Shown here in pieces: positions 10,980 through 20,397 of a stretch of 64,000 nt of DNA. This DNA comes from Nissabacter sp. SGAir0207 (lineage in GTDB: Bacteria > Pseudomonadota > Gammaproteobacteria > Enterobacterales > Enterobacteriaceae): positions 2,914,001-2,978,000 of the forward strand of contig NZ_CP028035.1 of assembly GCF_005491205.1 (NCBI RefSeq). Direction: 5' to 3'. The stretch's first letter is position 1. Each line of letters begins with the position of its first letter. The notes under the pieces are model-generated. The model did not search any database. It was not told the DNA's origin and was given only the letters and a program-made list of their open reading frames with translations. Both the position numbers and the translations under genes were made by a program.

Positions 10980-12743
10980 ATGTGGTCAACAAAATGGACG
11001 GCGCCGCTGAGCGCGCTGGCGCTGCTGGTCAGCGGCAATCTTTACGCGGCCTCCATGCCAGCGGTGGAAGCGCAGCATGGGATGGTGGTCTCCTCGCAAC
11101 ACCTGGCCTCGCAGGTCGGCGTGGATATCCTGAAGATGGGCGGTAACGCCATTGATGCGGCGGTGGCAGTGGGTTACGCGCAGGCGGTGGTGAACCCCTG
11201 CTGCGGCAACATTGGTGGCGGCGGCTTTATGACCGTCCACCTGGCGGATGGCCGGGACACCTTTATCAACTTCCGTGAGACTGCCCCGGCGGCGGCCAGC
11301 GCGGACATGTACCTTGACGCACAGGGCAAGGTGCGCAAAGACGCCTCCCTCTACGGCTACCTGGCCGCTGGCGTACCCGGTACGGTGCTGGGGCTGGACA
11401 CCGCCCAGCGCGAATATGGCAAGCTGACGCGCCAACAGGTGATGGCTCCGGCCATCCGGCTGGCGCGTGAGGGCTTTGTCCTGACCCGCGCCGACACGGA
11501 CATTCTGGACACCACCGTCAAGCGCTTCCGTGACGATCCCGAGGCGGCGCGCATCTTCCTGCGCCCGGACGGCAGCGCGCTGCAACCGGGCGACCGGCTG
11601 GTGCAGACCGATCTGGCCAATACGCTGGAGTCGATTGCCCGCCGTGGGCCAGAGGCCTTCTACCACGGGCAGATCCCGGCAGCGGTAGAGGCGGCGTCGA
11701 AAAAGGGCGGCGGCCTGCTGACGGTGAAGGATTTCGCCGACTACCGCGTGACCGAAACCGCGCCCATTACCTGTAGCTACCGTGGCTACAAATTTGTCTC
11801 CTCCCCGCCCCCCAGCTCCGGCGGCACGACGATGTGCCAGATCCTCAATACCCTTGAGGGGTATAACCTGAAGGAGATGGGCTTCAACTCCGCCGCCTCG
11901 ATCCATGTGCTGACTGAGGCGATGCGCCACGCCTATATGGATCGCAACACCTACCTCGGCGACCCGGCATTTGTCACCAACCCCATCGGCCGCCTGACCA
12001 GCAAGAGCTACGCCGCCGAGATCCGCAAGAAGATCGAGCCGCTGCGCGCTACCCCTTCCGAGCAGGTGCAGCCGGGCATGGAGCCGCATGAGAAGCCGGA
12101 GACCACCCACTACTCCATCGTTGACCAGCAGGGCAACGCCGTCTCCACCACCTACACCATCAATGGCCGCTTCGGCGCGGTGGTGATTGCCCCCGGCACC
12201 GGCTTCTTCCTGAACGATGAGATGGATGACTTCACCACCAAGGTCGGCGAGCAGAATCTCTATGGGCTGGTGCAGGGCACGCGTAACGCCATCGCCCCCG
12301 GCAAGCGCCCCCTCTCCTCCATGAGCCCGTCGCTGGTCACCAAGGATGGCAAGATCTTCCTGGTGCTCGGCTCGCCGGGCGGCTCGCGCATCATCAGCAT
12401 CACGCTTCAGGCGGCGATCAATATCATTGATTACGGTATGCCGCCGCAGGAGGCCGTGGACGCCCCGCGTATCCACCACCAGTGGCTGCCGGATGAGGTC
12501 TACTATGAGCAGCGCGGTGTCTCCGCAGACAGTTTGGCGCTGCTGAAGGAGCGCGGCTACAAGATGGTCGAGCAGACGCCGTGGGGCGCGGCAGAGCTGA
12601 TTATGGTGGGGCTGCCGGGTGCGGCTGGCGTGACGCCCGCCAACTCTGGCAATGACTCGGCGGTGTCGGGCAAGGTGCGGGAGGGCTATCTGTATGGCGC
12701 GAATGACGTGCGCCGGCCTGCCGGTGCCGCCATCGGCTATTGA
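10980..12743 (+). CDS. ggt: Gamma-glutamyltranspeptidase, periplasmic
   Basis: 587 residues. The ATG at 10980 is 6 bp behind CAGGAG; a GTG at 10974 would overlap that ribosome binding site. A signal peptide ends near LYA (about residue 22). The autoprocessing site is T375 in TTHYSIVD, where the precursor splits into large and small subunits with this Thr as nucleophile. GSPGGSRII in the small subunit matches the family. It hydrolyses or transfers the gamma-glutamyl group of glutathione. Not part of the E. coli order here. Confidence 0.95.
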   Translation: MWSTKWTAPLSALALLVSGNLYAASMPAVEAQHGMVVSSQHLASQVGVDILKMGGNAIDAAVAVGYAQAVVNPCCGNIGGGGFMTVHLADGRDTFINFRETAPAAASADMYLDAQGKVRKDASLYGYLAAGVPGTVLGLDTAQREYGKLTRQQVMAPAIRLAREGFVLTRADTDILDTTVKRFRDDPEAARIFLRPDGSALQPGDRLVQTDLANTLESIARRGPEAFYHGQIPAAVEAASKKGGGLLTVKDFADYRVTETAPITCSYRGYKFVSSPPPSSGGTTMCQILNTLEGYNLKEMGFNSAASIHVLTEAMRHAYMDRNTYLGDPAFVTNPIGRLTSKSYAAEIRKKIEPLRATPSEQVQPGMEPHEKPETTHYSIVDQQGNAVSTTYTINGRFGAVVIAPGTGFFLNDEMDDFTTKVGEQNLYGLVQGTRNAIAPGKRPLSSMSPSLVTKDGKIFLVLGSPGGSRIISITLQAAINIIDYGMPPQEAVDAPRIHHQWLPDEVYYEQRGVSADSLALLKERGYKMVEQTPWGAAELIMVGLPGAAGVTPANSGNDSAVSGKVREGYLYGANDVRRPAGAAIGY

Positions 12744-12750
12744 TGAAACT

Positions 12751-12773
12751 GACCCCGCCGCCACGGCGGGGTC
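12751..12773. terminator. Hairpin between convergent ggt and malZ
   Basis: Stem GACCCCGCC / GGCGGGGTC in the short gap where ggt and malZ converge. There is no clear T-run on either side, so termination strength is uncertain. Confidence 0.5.
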
Positions 12774-12777
12774 ATGC

Positions 12778-14607
12778 TCAGGCCTTGGCCTGCCCGCGCC
12801 ACAGGGTGACGCTTTCACCCGGCAGAGCCAGCGTCAGCCCGCCTGAATGTGAAGTAAGTACTCCCTCACCTTCCAGCGCTTGCCATTCGGCACCCTCCAG
12901 CATCGGCGTCAACGGCAGGGCCACGTTGGCCGCCCGGTTACGCTGCAACGCCACCACAATCTGCTCCTGCTCATAGCGGCGCATAAACACCAGCGTGTCC
13001 CCCTCGGCATGGAGCACTTTGCAGCCGCCGCGGCGCAGCGCCGGGCTGTCATGGCGCAGGGCTGCGAGGCGGGTATAAAGCCCCAGCAGGTCGGCGTCCC
13101 AGCGCTCTTTATGCCACGGGAAGGTTTTGCGGCAGTAGGGATCGTTCTCGCCATCCAGCCCAATCTCATCGCCATAGTAGATGCAGGGCACGCCAATCCA
13201 GCAGAATTGCCACACCACCGCCATCGCCATCCGCGCCCGGTTGCCTTCGAGCAGAGTGATGAAGCGCGAGGTGTCATGGCTGTCGAGCTGGTTGAACTGG
13301 CGCAACTGCACCTGATGCGGCAGGCCAGCGCGGTAGGACTCCACCCACTCGGCGCAGGCTTCGGCGCTCAGCGCCATGGGGTCGCCGGCGTTGTCCACGT
13401 TCGCCAGAAAAGCCCACACCGGCGTGACAAAGCCGCGATAGTTCATCGCGCCATCCTCCACGCCCGCGTGCAGCCACTCGCGCGCATCGTTGAAGTGCTC
13501 GCCGAGGATATAGGCGTCAGGGTTCTCCTCCCGGATCGCCTGCTTGATGCCCGCCAGGTGGTGCAGGTTGCGCTTCGCGCCGCCGCCCTCGCCCAGCATG
13601 TGGATCACATCCAGCCGCCATGCGTCGATGCTGTAGGGCGGGCGCAGCCAGTGGCGCACCACGCTGTCCTGCCCGCGATAGATCTGCTCCACCACGCCAT
13701 CGCTGGCGTAATCCAGCTTCGGCAGGCTGCTGAAGCCCTTCCAGTCGCAGGTACTGCCATCCGGCCAGAAGCTGTACCAACTGCGGGTGGGTGCCTCCTC
13801 ATTGCCAAACGCGCCATTGTGGTGCTGCTGGTGGCGGTCAAACCACGGGCTGGAGTCGCCGGTATGGTTGAACACGCCATCCAGCATCAGGCGGATGCCG
13901 AACTCCCGCGTCTGCTCGCGCAGCCGCACCAGCGCTTCATTGCCGCCCAGATAGGGATCGACCTGATAGTAATCCTCGGTGTCATATTTATGCACGCTGG
14001 GGGCCTTGAACACCGGGTTCAGGTAGAGCGCGGTGACGCCGAGCTTTTGCAGGTAGGGCAGCTTGCTGATGATGCCATCCAGATCGCCGCCGTAGAAGGT
14101 GGAAGGTGAGCCTTCACTCTCAATCGGATCCTCCCAGTCACAGCGTTTCACCTCCCGCCCCTCGGCGTGGTGGTAGTAACTGCCGCTCTGGATCAGGTGC
14201 GGGCCACCGCTGCTGGCGAAGCGGTCAGGGAAAATCTGGTAGAAGACCTGATCGGTCACCCACTCCGGGTCAGGATCGGGGGCATAGAGGGAGAACTGCT
14301 GGAGCGAGGCGGGTTGCAGCTCGCTGACGCCGAGCGGCCCGACCCAGCGCTGATGCGTCTCCCACAGCAGCTTGAAGCAGTAACGGCGGGCGGGTTGCCC
14401 CTCATCCAGCGCCAGCGCGGTATGGTAGCGGCGATAGCGCCCAATCTGCTGCGACTCCATGGCCTGCAACAGCTCCTCATTGTCAGGTTCAGCGCGCAGC
14501 ATCACCTGTTCCGGCGGATCGTCGCTCTCCAGCCAGAGGGTCAGATAGAGGTAGTTACCACGCAGGATGGCGAAGGGGGGAACTGGCAAGTGCCAGGCAT
14601 TGAGCAT
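12778..14607 (-). CDS. malZ: Maltodextrin glucosidase MalZ
   Basis: 609 residues (E. coli 604). An N-terminal beta domain of about 120 residues precedes a GH13 barrel with GVFNHTG, the nucleophile motif AWRLDVIHMLGEGG, the acid/base motif ILGEHFNDAREW and QLDSHDTSRF. It removes glucose from the reducing end of short maltodextrins in the cytoplasm. It lies downstream of proY on the same strand, as in E. coli, with a 114-bp gap. Confidence 0.95.
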   Translation of the reverse strand: MLNAWHLPVPPFAILRGNYLYLTLWLESDDPPEQVMLRAEPDNEELLQAMESQQIGRYRRYHTALALDEGQPARRYCFKLLWETHQRWVGPLGVSELQPASLQQFSLYAPDPDPEWVTDQVFYQIFPDRFASSGGPHLIQSGSYYHHAEGREVKRCDWEDPIESEGSPSTFYGGDLDGIISKLPYLQKLGVTALYLNPVFKAPSVHKYDTEDYYQVDPYLGGNEALVRLREQTREFGIRLMLDGVFNHTGDSSPWFDRHQQHHNGAFGNEEAPTRSWYSFWPDGSTCDWKGFSSLPKLDYASDGVVEQIYRGQDSVVRHWLRPPYSIDAWRLDVIHMLGEGGGAKRNLHHLAGIKQAIREENPDAYILGEHFNDAREWLHAGVEDGAMNYRGFVTPVWAFLANVDNAGDPMALSAEACAEWVESYRAGLPHQVQLRQFNQLDSHDTSRFITLLEGNRARMAMAVVWQFCWIGVPCIYYGDEIGLDGENDPYCRKTFPWHKERWDADLLGLYTRLAALRHDSPALRRGGCKVLHAEGDTLVFMRRYEQEQIVVALQRNRAANVALPLTPMLEGAEWQALEGEGVLTSHSGGLTLALPGESVTLWRGQAKA

Positions 14608-14660
14608 AGTGTCTCCTGATTCGCATCATAAAGCGTTCACCATGCCATGCCAGGCGACAT

Positions 14661-14702
14661 CCGCCCTCCTCTCCCCAAACAGAATGCCGGGGCGGAGGGC
14701 GG
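14661..14702. other. GC-rich hairpin between proY and malZ
   Basis: Imperfect inverted repeat CCGCCCTCC-TCTCCCC / GGGG-CGGAGGGCGG with a 12-base loop. No T-run follows on the minus strand. It may attenuate proY readthrough into malZ. Confidence 0.4.
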
Positions 14703-14721
14703 AGGTGGAGAGGATTAGCGG

Positions 14722-16107
14722 TTACGCATCATGCTGCTGGGCAGCCACTCGACGCTGGAACTTCACTTTCCACACATAGCCGGCAATCAGCAGCGCCACC
14801 CACACTAACCCCGCGTAGAGCGAGACCCGCGTATCCGGGAAGTAGCCGATCAGGCCAATGATGAACACCAGAAAAACAATTGCCAACACCGAAGTGGCAA
14901 TGCCGCCACGCAGCGGGAAGGCCAGCGCGGAGACTTGCTGCTTGGTCAGGCTGCGACGGAAGGCGATCTGTGACAACAGAATCATTATCCATACCCAAAC
15001 CGTAGCAAAGGTCGCCAGGGATGCAATCACCAGGAAGACATTTTCCGGCATGATGTAGTTGAGGTAGACCGCCACCAGCAGCGCGGACATCATCACCACC
15101 ACTGTCACCCACGGGATGCCACGCTTCGACACGCGGGCGAAAATCTTCGGCGCGTGGCCCTGCTCCGCCATGCCGTGCAGCATACGGCCCACGCCAAACA
15201 CGTCACTGTTAATCGCCGAGAGCGAGGCAGTGATCACCACAAAGTTCAGGATGCCTGCCGCCACGGTGATGCCCATGTGCTGGAAGGTCAGCACGAACGG
15301 GCTGCCCTGCGTCCCCACCTGGTTCCACGGGTAGATGGACATGATGACGAACAGCGTGCCGACATAGAACACCAGGATGCGCCACGGCACCGAGTTGATC
15401 GCTTTCGGGATGGAGACTTTCGGGTTGTTGGCTTCGCCAGCGGTGATGCCGATGATCTCAATACCGCCGTAGGCAAACATCACCAGTTGCAGCGACAGGA
15501 TCATCCCCATGATGCCGTTGCTAAAGAAGCCGCCGTTGCTCCAGAGGTTATGGATGCCGGTGGGCTGCCCACCGTTGCCGATGCCCCAGACGATAATCCC
15601 GATGCCCGCCACGATCATGATGATGATGGTCAGCACCTTGAAGAAGGAGAACCAGAACTCCAGCTCGCCAAACACCTTCACGCTCATCAGGTTGATGGCG
15701 CCAATGATCAGCACCACGCTCAGCACCCAGATCCAGTGCGGCACCTCCGGGAACCAGACGCCCATGTAGATGCCGAAGGCGGTGACATCCGCGATCGCCA
15801 CAATCAGGATCTCAAAGCAGTAGGTCCAGCCGGTGATGTAACCGGACAAGGGGCCGAGGTAGTCCTGCGCATAGCGGGAGAAGGAGCTGGCTTGCGGGTT
15901 GTTGACCGACATCTCGCCGAGGGCGCGCATGATGATGAAGGCGATCACGCCGCCAATCAGGTAGGCCAGCAGGACGCTGGGGCCGGCCATCTTGATGGCA
16001 TCGGCAGAGCCATAAAACAGGCCGGTTCCGATGGCGGAACCCAAGGCCATAAAACGGATGTGCCGGGTGCTCAAGCCGCGCTTGAGCTGGGTGGCTGGTT
16101 GTTCCAT
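14722..16107 (-). CDS. proY: Amino acid permease ProY
   Basis: 461 residues, 12 membrane segments, APC superfamily. The N-terminal [21 protein letters not shown] and [12 protein letters not shown] are the substrate-site signatures of the amino acid transporter family. Position between brnQ and malZ matches E. coli ProY, a proline-specific permease that is usually cryptic. Specificity is taken from synteny and similarity. Confidence 0.9.
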   Translation of the reverse strand: MEQPATQLKRGLSTRHIRFMALGSAIGTGLFYGSADAIKMAGPSVLLAYLIGGVIAFIIMRALGEMSVNNPQASSFSRYAQDYLGPLSGYITGWTYCFEILIVAIADVTAFGIYMGVWFPEVPHWIWVLSVVLIIGAINLMSVKVFGELEFWFSFFKVLTIIIMIVAGIGIIVWGIGNGGQPTGIHNLWSNGGFFSNGIMGMILSLQLVMFAYGGIEIIGITAGEANNPKVSIPKAINSVPWRILVFYVGTLFVIMSIYPWNQVGTQGSPFVLTFQHMGITVAAGILNFVVITASLSAINSDVFGVGRMLHGMAEQGHAPKIFARVSKRGIPWVTVVVMMSALLVAVYLNYIMPENVFLVIASLATFATVWVWIMILLSQIAFRRSLTKQQVSALAFPLRGGIATSVLAIVFLVFIIGLIGYFPDTRVSLYAGLVWVALLIAGYVWKVKFQRRVAAQQHDA

Positions 16108-16174
16108 GTACGATTAAACCTGTAAATAAACCAAAAATAGCGAGGGGAACACGGCAAAACCGCGCATCGCTCAC

Positions 16175-16204
16175 GCAAAAATGCCACGGGAGGGCCCGTG
16201 GCAT
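16175..16204 (-). terminator. Intrinsic terminator after brnQ
   Basis: On the minus strand a perfect 10-bp stem (arms 16181-16190 and 16195-16204) is followed by TTTTTGCG, 27 bp after the brnQ stop. Confidence 0.88.
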
Positions 16205-16231
16205 CGAAGGGGTGAGGCGAACCTTACCACA

Positions 16232-17551
16232 TTATTGGTGAACTGTGACGCTACGCTCGCCGGCAACGCGGTCGTAAATCCCGACCAGTACCAGCATCAC
16301 CAGAGAGGGCGGCAGCCAGGCCAGGCCCTGCGTCGACAGCGGCAGGTGCTCAGTCCAGGCTGGCAGCACCGACGCCAGGGAGGAGGTCTTAATGCCGTCA
16401 ATGATGCCGAAGACCAGGCTCACCAGCATCACCGGTGCCACGATGCGCGGCAGGCTGTTCCAGAAGCGCAGCGTGAAGCTCAGCACGATCAGCACGATGC
16501 ACGGCGGGTAGATGGCGGTCAGTACCGGCACCGAGATCTGGATCAGGTGGCTCAGGCCGAGGTTGGAGACCACCATCGAGAACAGGCCCAGCATAAACAC
16601 CAGCGTCCGGTAGGAGAACGGCAGGTATTGGGCGAAGAACTCAGCACAGGCACAGGTCAGGCCCACTGCCGTCACCATACAGGCCAGGAAGATCAGCGCC
16701 GCCAGGAAGGTGCTACCGATGCCGCCAAAGGTGTTCTGGACGTAAGCGTGCAGGATCACCGCGCCATTCTCAGCGTGCGGTACCAGCACGCCACTGCCCG
16801 CGCCCAGCTTGAACAGGCTCAGGTAGACCAGCGTCAGGCCCACACCGGCGATCAGGCCAGCCAGGATGGTGTAACGGGTCAGCAGTCGCGCCTCTTTCAC
16901 GCCGCGCGATTTCGCCGCGTTAACGATGACGATGCCGAACACCAGCGCGCCCAGGGTATCCATGGTGAGGTAGCCATTCACGAAGCCGGTGGAGAACGGC
17001 ACGTTCTGGTAGACCTCGGTCGCCGGGATCGGCTGGCCTGCCGGCCACAGCACGGCGGCGATACCCAGGATTGCCAGCGCGACGATTTTCAGCGGTGCCA
17101 GCACGTGGCCCACGGTATCCAGCAGCTTGCCCGGATAGAGGGAGACGCCAATCACCAGCGCGAAGTAGATAAGGCTATAGACCATCAGCGGCATGGCGCC
17201 GTCGCCGGTCAGGGGCGCGATGCCCACTTCGAAGGAGACGGTGGCGGTACGCGGGGTGGCGAACAGCGGGCCAACGGCCAGGTAGCAGACGGTAGCCAGC
17301 ACGATGCCAGCCTTGCGGCCAATCGGCGAGCTAAGGGCATCAATGCCGCCGCCGACGCGCGCCAGCGCAATCACCGTGACGACCGGCAGGCCGACGGCAG
17401 TGAGCAGGAAGCCAAGCGCGGCCCACCAGACATGCTCGCCAGACTGCAAACCAACCATCGGCGGGAAGATGATGTTCCCGGCACCGACGAACAGGGCGAA
17501 GGTCATGAACCCCAACGCCAGAATATCTTTACTTGCTAAACGATGACTCAT
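16232..17551 (-). CDS. brnQ: Branched-chain amino acid transporter BrnQ
   Basis: 439 residues (E. coli 439), 12 membrane segments, LIVCS family. The start [31 protein letters not shown] region and [19 protein letters not shown] are characteristic. It imports Leu, Ile and Val by sodium or proton symport at the inner membrane. Precedes proY in the same direction but is separated from it by its own terminator. Confidence 0.95.
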   Translation of the reverse strand: MSHRLASKDILALGFMTFALFVGAGNIIFPPMVGLQSGEHVWWAALGFLLTAVGLPVVTVIALARVGGGIDALSSPIGRKAGIVLATVCYLAVGPLFATPRTATVSFEVGIAPLTGDGAMPLMVYSLIYFALVIGVSLYPGKLLDTVGHVLAPLKIVALAILGIAAVLWPAGQPIPATEVYQNVPFSTGFVNGYLTMDTLGALVFGIVIVNAAKSRGVKEARLLTRYTILAGLIAGVGLTLVYLSLFKLGAGSGVLVPHAENGAVILHAYVQNTFGGIGSTFLAALIFLACMVTAVGLTCACAEFFAQYLPFSYRTLVFMLGLFSMVVSNLGLSHLIQISVPVLTAIYPPCIVLIVLSFTLRFWNSLPRIVAPVMLVSLVFGIIDGIKTSSLASVLPAWTEHLPLSTQGLAWLPPSLVMLVLVGIYDRVAGERSVTVHQ

Positions 17552-18011
17552 GGTGTGTCGTGTTGCCTGTTCAAATGGAAAAAGAGATACCCTGTTGCCG
17601 GCATACCGCGCCCCGGCTTGAACCGGAGTAACAGTGCCCGACTGCTAAAGTTGTTTTTATCGTCATGATTGGGCGATACGTTGGCTGCCGAAGCAGCGGC
17701 TCTCCATGCTGGAAGCGACTACGCACCGATAAGGTGGAAAAGTGACGTATTGCAGGTGGTTTAGCGCGACAACGGGAGCTAAGGTAAACGTTTATAGCGT
17801 ATGAAGGCAAGACGGGATCGAAAAAGCAGAGGCATTGACTGTATAAAATTTCCCAGATAGAGAATCATGCCGTTTAATCTCTTATCCACCCTACATGATT
17901 TGTATGTTTTTTAATCTTGCAGCACACAAAGTGTGACACTTTGCTACCTGAAATGCATGAAACCGCCACTCCCTGGCGGTTTCATACACAATTCCCATAC
18001 GGATCCGCAGG
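17552..18011. other. Intergenic region upstream of brnQ
   Basis: 460 bp without a supported gene. It holds the brnQ promoter region and leader, a hairpin 3' of the MetE-like gene (arms 17957-17968 and 17974-17985) and a 17-bp palindrome at 17927-17943 (CAAAGTGT-G-ACACTTTG). The brnQ leader has GC-rich hairpin potential (GCTGC / GCAGC near 17680 and CCGG arms near 17620), but no convincing attenuator was identified. Confidence 0.6.
17957..17985 (-). terminator. Hairpin after the MetE-like gene
   Basis: Perfect 12-bp inverted repeat with a 5-base loop, 27 bp after the stop at 18012. No strong T-run on the minus strand, so this may be a weak terminator or a 3' stabiliser. Confidence 0.6.
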
Positions 18012-19133
18012 TTACCAAACGCGATTGGCGGTATCGATCACCAGTCGCAGTTTCTCCCACTGCTGGGCTTCGGTGATGCTGTTGCCCTCTTCCGTCGAGG
18101 CGAAGCCGCACTGGGTGCTCAGGCGCAGTTGCTCCAGCGGAACGTACTGGGCCGCCTCTTTGATGCGCTGCTCAATCACCGCCGGATCTTCCAGCTCACC
18201 GCTCTTGGTGGTCACCAGACCCAGCACCGCCTGCTGTTTGCCCGGCTTCAGGAAGCGCAGCGGCTCAAAGCCACCGGAGCGCTCATTGTCATACTCCAGG
18301 AAGAAGGCATCGATGTTCACGCCGCCGAACAGCAGCTCCGCCACTGGCTCATAGCCGCCCTCAGAGATCCAGGTGGAGCGGAAGTTGCCGCGGCACACAT
18401 GCAGGCCGATGGTCAGGTCAGCTGGCTTGCCCTCAATGGCTTTGTTCAGCACATCCGCATAGGTGCGCGCCAGCACTTCCGGGTCATCGCCACGCTCACG
18501 CATCTGGCGCTTCTGGTCTTCAGAGCAGAGGTAGGCCCAGACGGTGTCATCCAGTTGCAAGTAGCGGCAGCCAGCGTCGTAGAAGGCCTGAATGGCGTCA
18601 CGGTAGGTCTGCGCCAGATCGTCGAAGTAGGCGTCCAGCTCTGGGTAGACCTCGGTGCTGATGGCTTTGCGGCCACCGCGGAAGTGCAGCACGCTCGGGC
18701 TGGGGATGGTCATCTTCGGCACCGCGTCGCCAGCAATCTCTTTCAGGAAGCGGAAGTGGTCCAGCATCGGGTGCTGGCTATTGAAGCCCAGCTTGCTGAC
18801 CACCTTGATGCTGCGCGCCTTGGTCTGCACGCCGTTGAACTGGATGCCCTGATCGGCTTCGTAAGGCTCCACGCCGTCCAAACCTTCGAAGAAGTCAAAG
18901 TGCCACCACGCGCGGCGGAACTCACCGTCGGTGACCACTTTCAGGCCCAGCTCACGCTGTTTGGCCACGATGTGGCGAATCTCTTCATTCTCCACTTCAC
19001 GCAGTTGCTCGGCGGAGATCTCGCCGTTCTGGAACTGCACACGGGCCTTCTTCAACGCCGCCGGGCGCAGCAGGCTGCCGACAACGTCAGCGGGGAAAGC
19101 GGGAACGGCAACGGTGGCATGCGTATTGGACAT
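18012..19133 (-). CDS. MetE C-terminal-like (cobalamin-independent) methionine synthase family protein
   Basis: 373 residues from the ATG at 19131-19133 (MSNTHATVAVPAF), with AGGAG 8 bp upstream; the ATG at 19172 lacks a ribosome binding site. It is homologous to the catalytic C-terminal half of MetE, without the N-terminal folate-binding half, like the YxjG/YxjH group. The expected zinc ligands are visible: GLHVCRGN (His and Cys) and STQCGFAS (Cys). Predicted to methylate homocysteine from an uncertain donor. The perfect met box upstream supports a role in methionine supply. No metE-specific partner adjoins it. Confidence 0.85.
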   Translation of the reverse strand: MSNTHATVAVPAFPADVVGSLLRPAALKKARVQFQNGEISAEQLREVENEEIRHIVAKQRELGLKVVTDGEFRRAWWHFDFFEGLDGVEPYEADQGIQFNGVQTKARSIKVVSKLGFNSQHPMLDHFRFLKEIAGDAVPKMTIPSPSVLHFRGGRKAISTEVYPELDAYFDDLAQTYRDAIQAFYDAGCRYLQLDDTVWAYLCSEDQKRQMRERGDDPEVLARTYADVLNKAIEGKPADLTIGLHVCRGNFRSTWISEGGYEPVAELLFGGVNIDAFFLEYDNERSGGFEPLRFLKPGKQQAVLGLVTTKSGELEDPAVIEQRIKEAAQYVPLEQLRLSTQCGFASTEEGNSITEAQQWEKLRLVIDTANRVW

Positions 19134-19211
19134 CTCTGGCTCCTGAACATTGCCGCTCAATCCCGGCGACAAAGTAGTTTATCAAGTAAATAGTTACCCA
19201 AGGTGACTCTG

Positions 19212-19243
19212 GGACTTCCAGACGTCTAAATGGCTTGAAGGCT
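19212..19243 (-). promoter_or_regulatory. MetJ operator (four tandem met boxes)
   Basis: The 8-bp unit at 19220-19227 is AGACGTCT, the perfect met-box consensus. In register on both sides are 19212-19219, 19228-19235 and 19236-19243, each matching 5 of 8 positions. Tandem contiguous 8-mers are how MetJ-SAM binds. The array lies 79-110 bp upstream of the MetE-like start, a normal position for repressing its promoter. Confidence 0.8.
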
Positions 19244-19323
19244 AATTTGTCATGAGATCTGCTCAACGGCAAACGAGGAATTTTCATGTCACATGAAAAA
19301 AATTCAAGTTAGCCGCGCAAGAT

Positions 19324-19357
19324 GAAAAAAAGCGCCGCAGAATCTCTCTGTGGCGCT
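19324..19357 (-). terminator. Terminator of the phoBR-pstS-like operon
   Basis: On the minus strand the stem AGCGCCACAG / CTGCGGCGCT runs directly into TTTTTTT. It lies 42 bp after the stop of the PstS-like gene. Confidence 0.9.
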
Positions 19358-19398
19358 ATTGCTTTGGCAGGTTGCAAGATGGGGGCGCAGAAACCGGT

Positions 19399-20361
19399 TT
19401 ACGGCAAGGCCAGCTGCGCCCGCACCTGTTTCAGCGTCTCCGGCGGCAGCGGCAAATAGCCGTCACGGGTGATCAGCTGCTGCCCGGCATCCGAGAGCAC
19501 GTAGCCAAGGAAAGTGGCGGTCAGCGGCTCCAGCGGCTGGCCGGGCGGCTTATTAATGTAGATATAGAGGAAGCGGGTCAGCGGGTAACTGCCGTTGCGC
19601 ACATTCTCTGCCGAGGGCTTGATAAAGGTATGCCCATCCTCCGCCAGCGGCAGCGCCTTCACGCCGCTGGTGTGGAAACCGATGCTGGCGTAGCCGATGG
19701 CATTGGGCGAGCCAGCCACCGCCTGCGCCACGGAGGAGGAGCCGGGCAGCTCGTTGACCTGTGGCAGGAAATCGCCGCCGCACAGCGCCCGCAGCTTGAA
19801 ATAGCCGTAGGTGCCGGAGGCGGAGTTGCGCCCGTAACGCTCAAAGGTGCGGTTGGCCCAGTTGCCGCCCAGCCCGACGTCCCCCCAATGGCGCGCCGCG
19901 CCGCCCTCGCCGCAGCGGCGGTTCACCGAGAAGATGGCGTCCAGCTGCCCACGGGTCAGGCCGGTCAGGGGGTTATCCTGATTCACCAGCACCACCAGCG
20001 CATCCACTGCCACCGGCACCGCAACGGGCACATAGCCGAAGTGCTCGCGAAACGAGGCGATCTCAGCATTTTTCATTGGCCGGCTCATTGGCCCCAGCTG
20101 GGCCGCACCGGCAGCCAGCGCGGTAGGCGCGGTAGAGGAGCCAGCGGCCTGGATCTGCAAGTTAACGCCGGGATAGCGGCGGGAAAATCCCTCGCCCCAC
20201 AACGCCATCAGGGTCGCCAGGGTATCGGAACCCACGCTGGAGAGGTTGCCAGAGAGCATACCGTGGCCCGCCGCGGGCGGCACGGCAGCGACGCCCGGCG
20301 CGCACACCGAGAGAATAAGCAGCAGGCAGGCGCTGGCCTGCCGGTAGAACCGAAGAATCAT
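19399..20361 (-). CDS. PstS-family phosphate-binding periplasmic protein
   Basis: 320 residues. A signal peptide (hydrophobic about 8-25, cleavage near AVAA/VPP) precedes a type II periplasmic binding fold with SVGSDTLATLM, AGSSTAPTALAAGAAQLGPMSR and RNSASGTYGYFK, the phosphate-binding loops of PstS. It starts 36 bp after the phoR stop on the same strand and is followed by a terminator, so it is probably the third gene of a phoB-phoR operon under the Pho box. No pstCAB genes are nearby; it may supply a distant Pst transporter or act in sensing. Confidence 0.85.
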   Translation of the reverse strand: MILRFYRQASACLLLILSVCAPGVAAVPPAAGHGMLSGNLSSVGSDTLATLMALWGEGFSRRYPGVNLQIQAAGSSTAPTALAAGAAQLGPMSRPMKNAEIASFREHFGYVPVAVPVAVDALVVLVNQDNPLTGLTRGQLDAIFSVNRRCGEGGAARHWGDVGLGGNWANRTFERYGRNSASGTYGYFKLRALCGGDFLPQVNELPGSSSVAQAVAGSPNAIGYASIGFHTSGVKALPLAEDGHTFIKPSAENVRNGSYPLTRFLYIYINKPPGQPLEPLTATFLGYVLSDAGQQLITRDGYLPLPPETLKQVRAQLALP

Positions 20362-20397
20362 GCGGATGTCCGGCTGAAAAGTCCGTAAAGCCGATGA

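Noticed and set aside
10986..12818. 610-codon minus-strand open frame opposite ggt
   Set aside because: Shadow of the GC-rich ggt gene; composition is Arg/His/Gly-rich without any fold, and ggt is certain.
17571..17684. Leader peptide for brnQ attenuation ([15 protein letters not shown] frame)
   Set aside because: Only single Ile, Leu and Val codons, no ribosome binding site and no terminator/antiterminator pair could be drawn.
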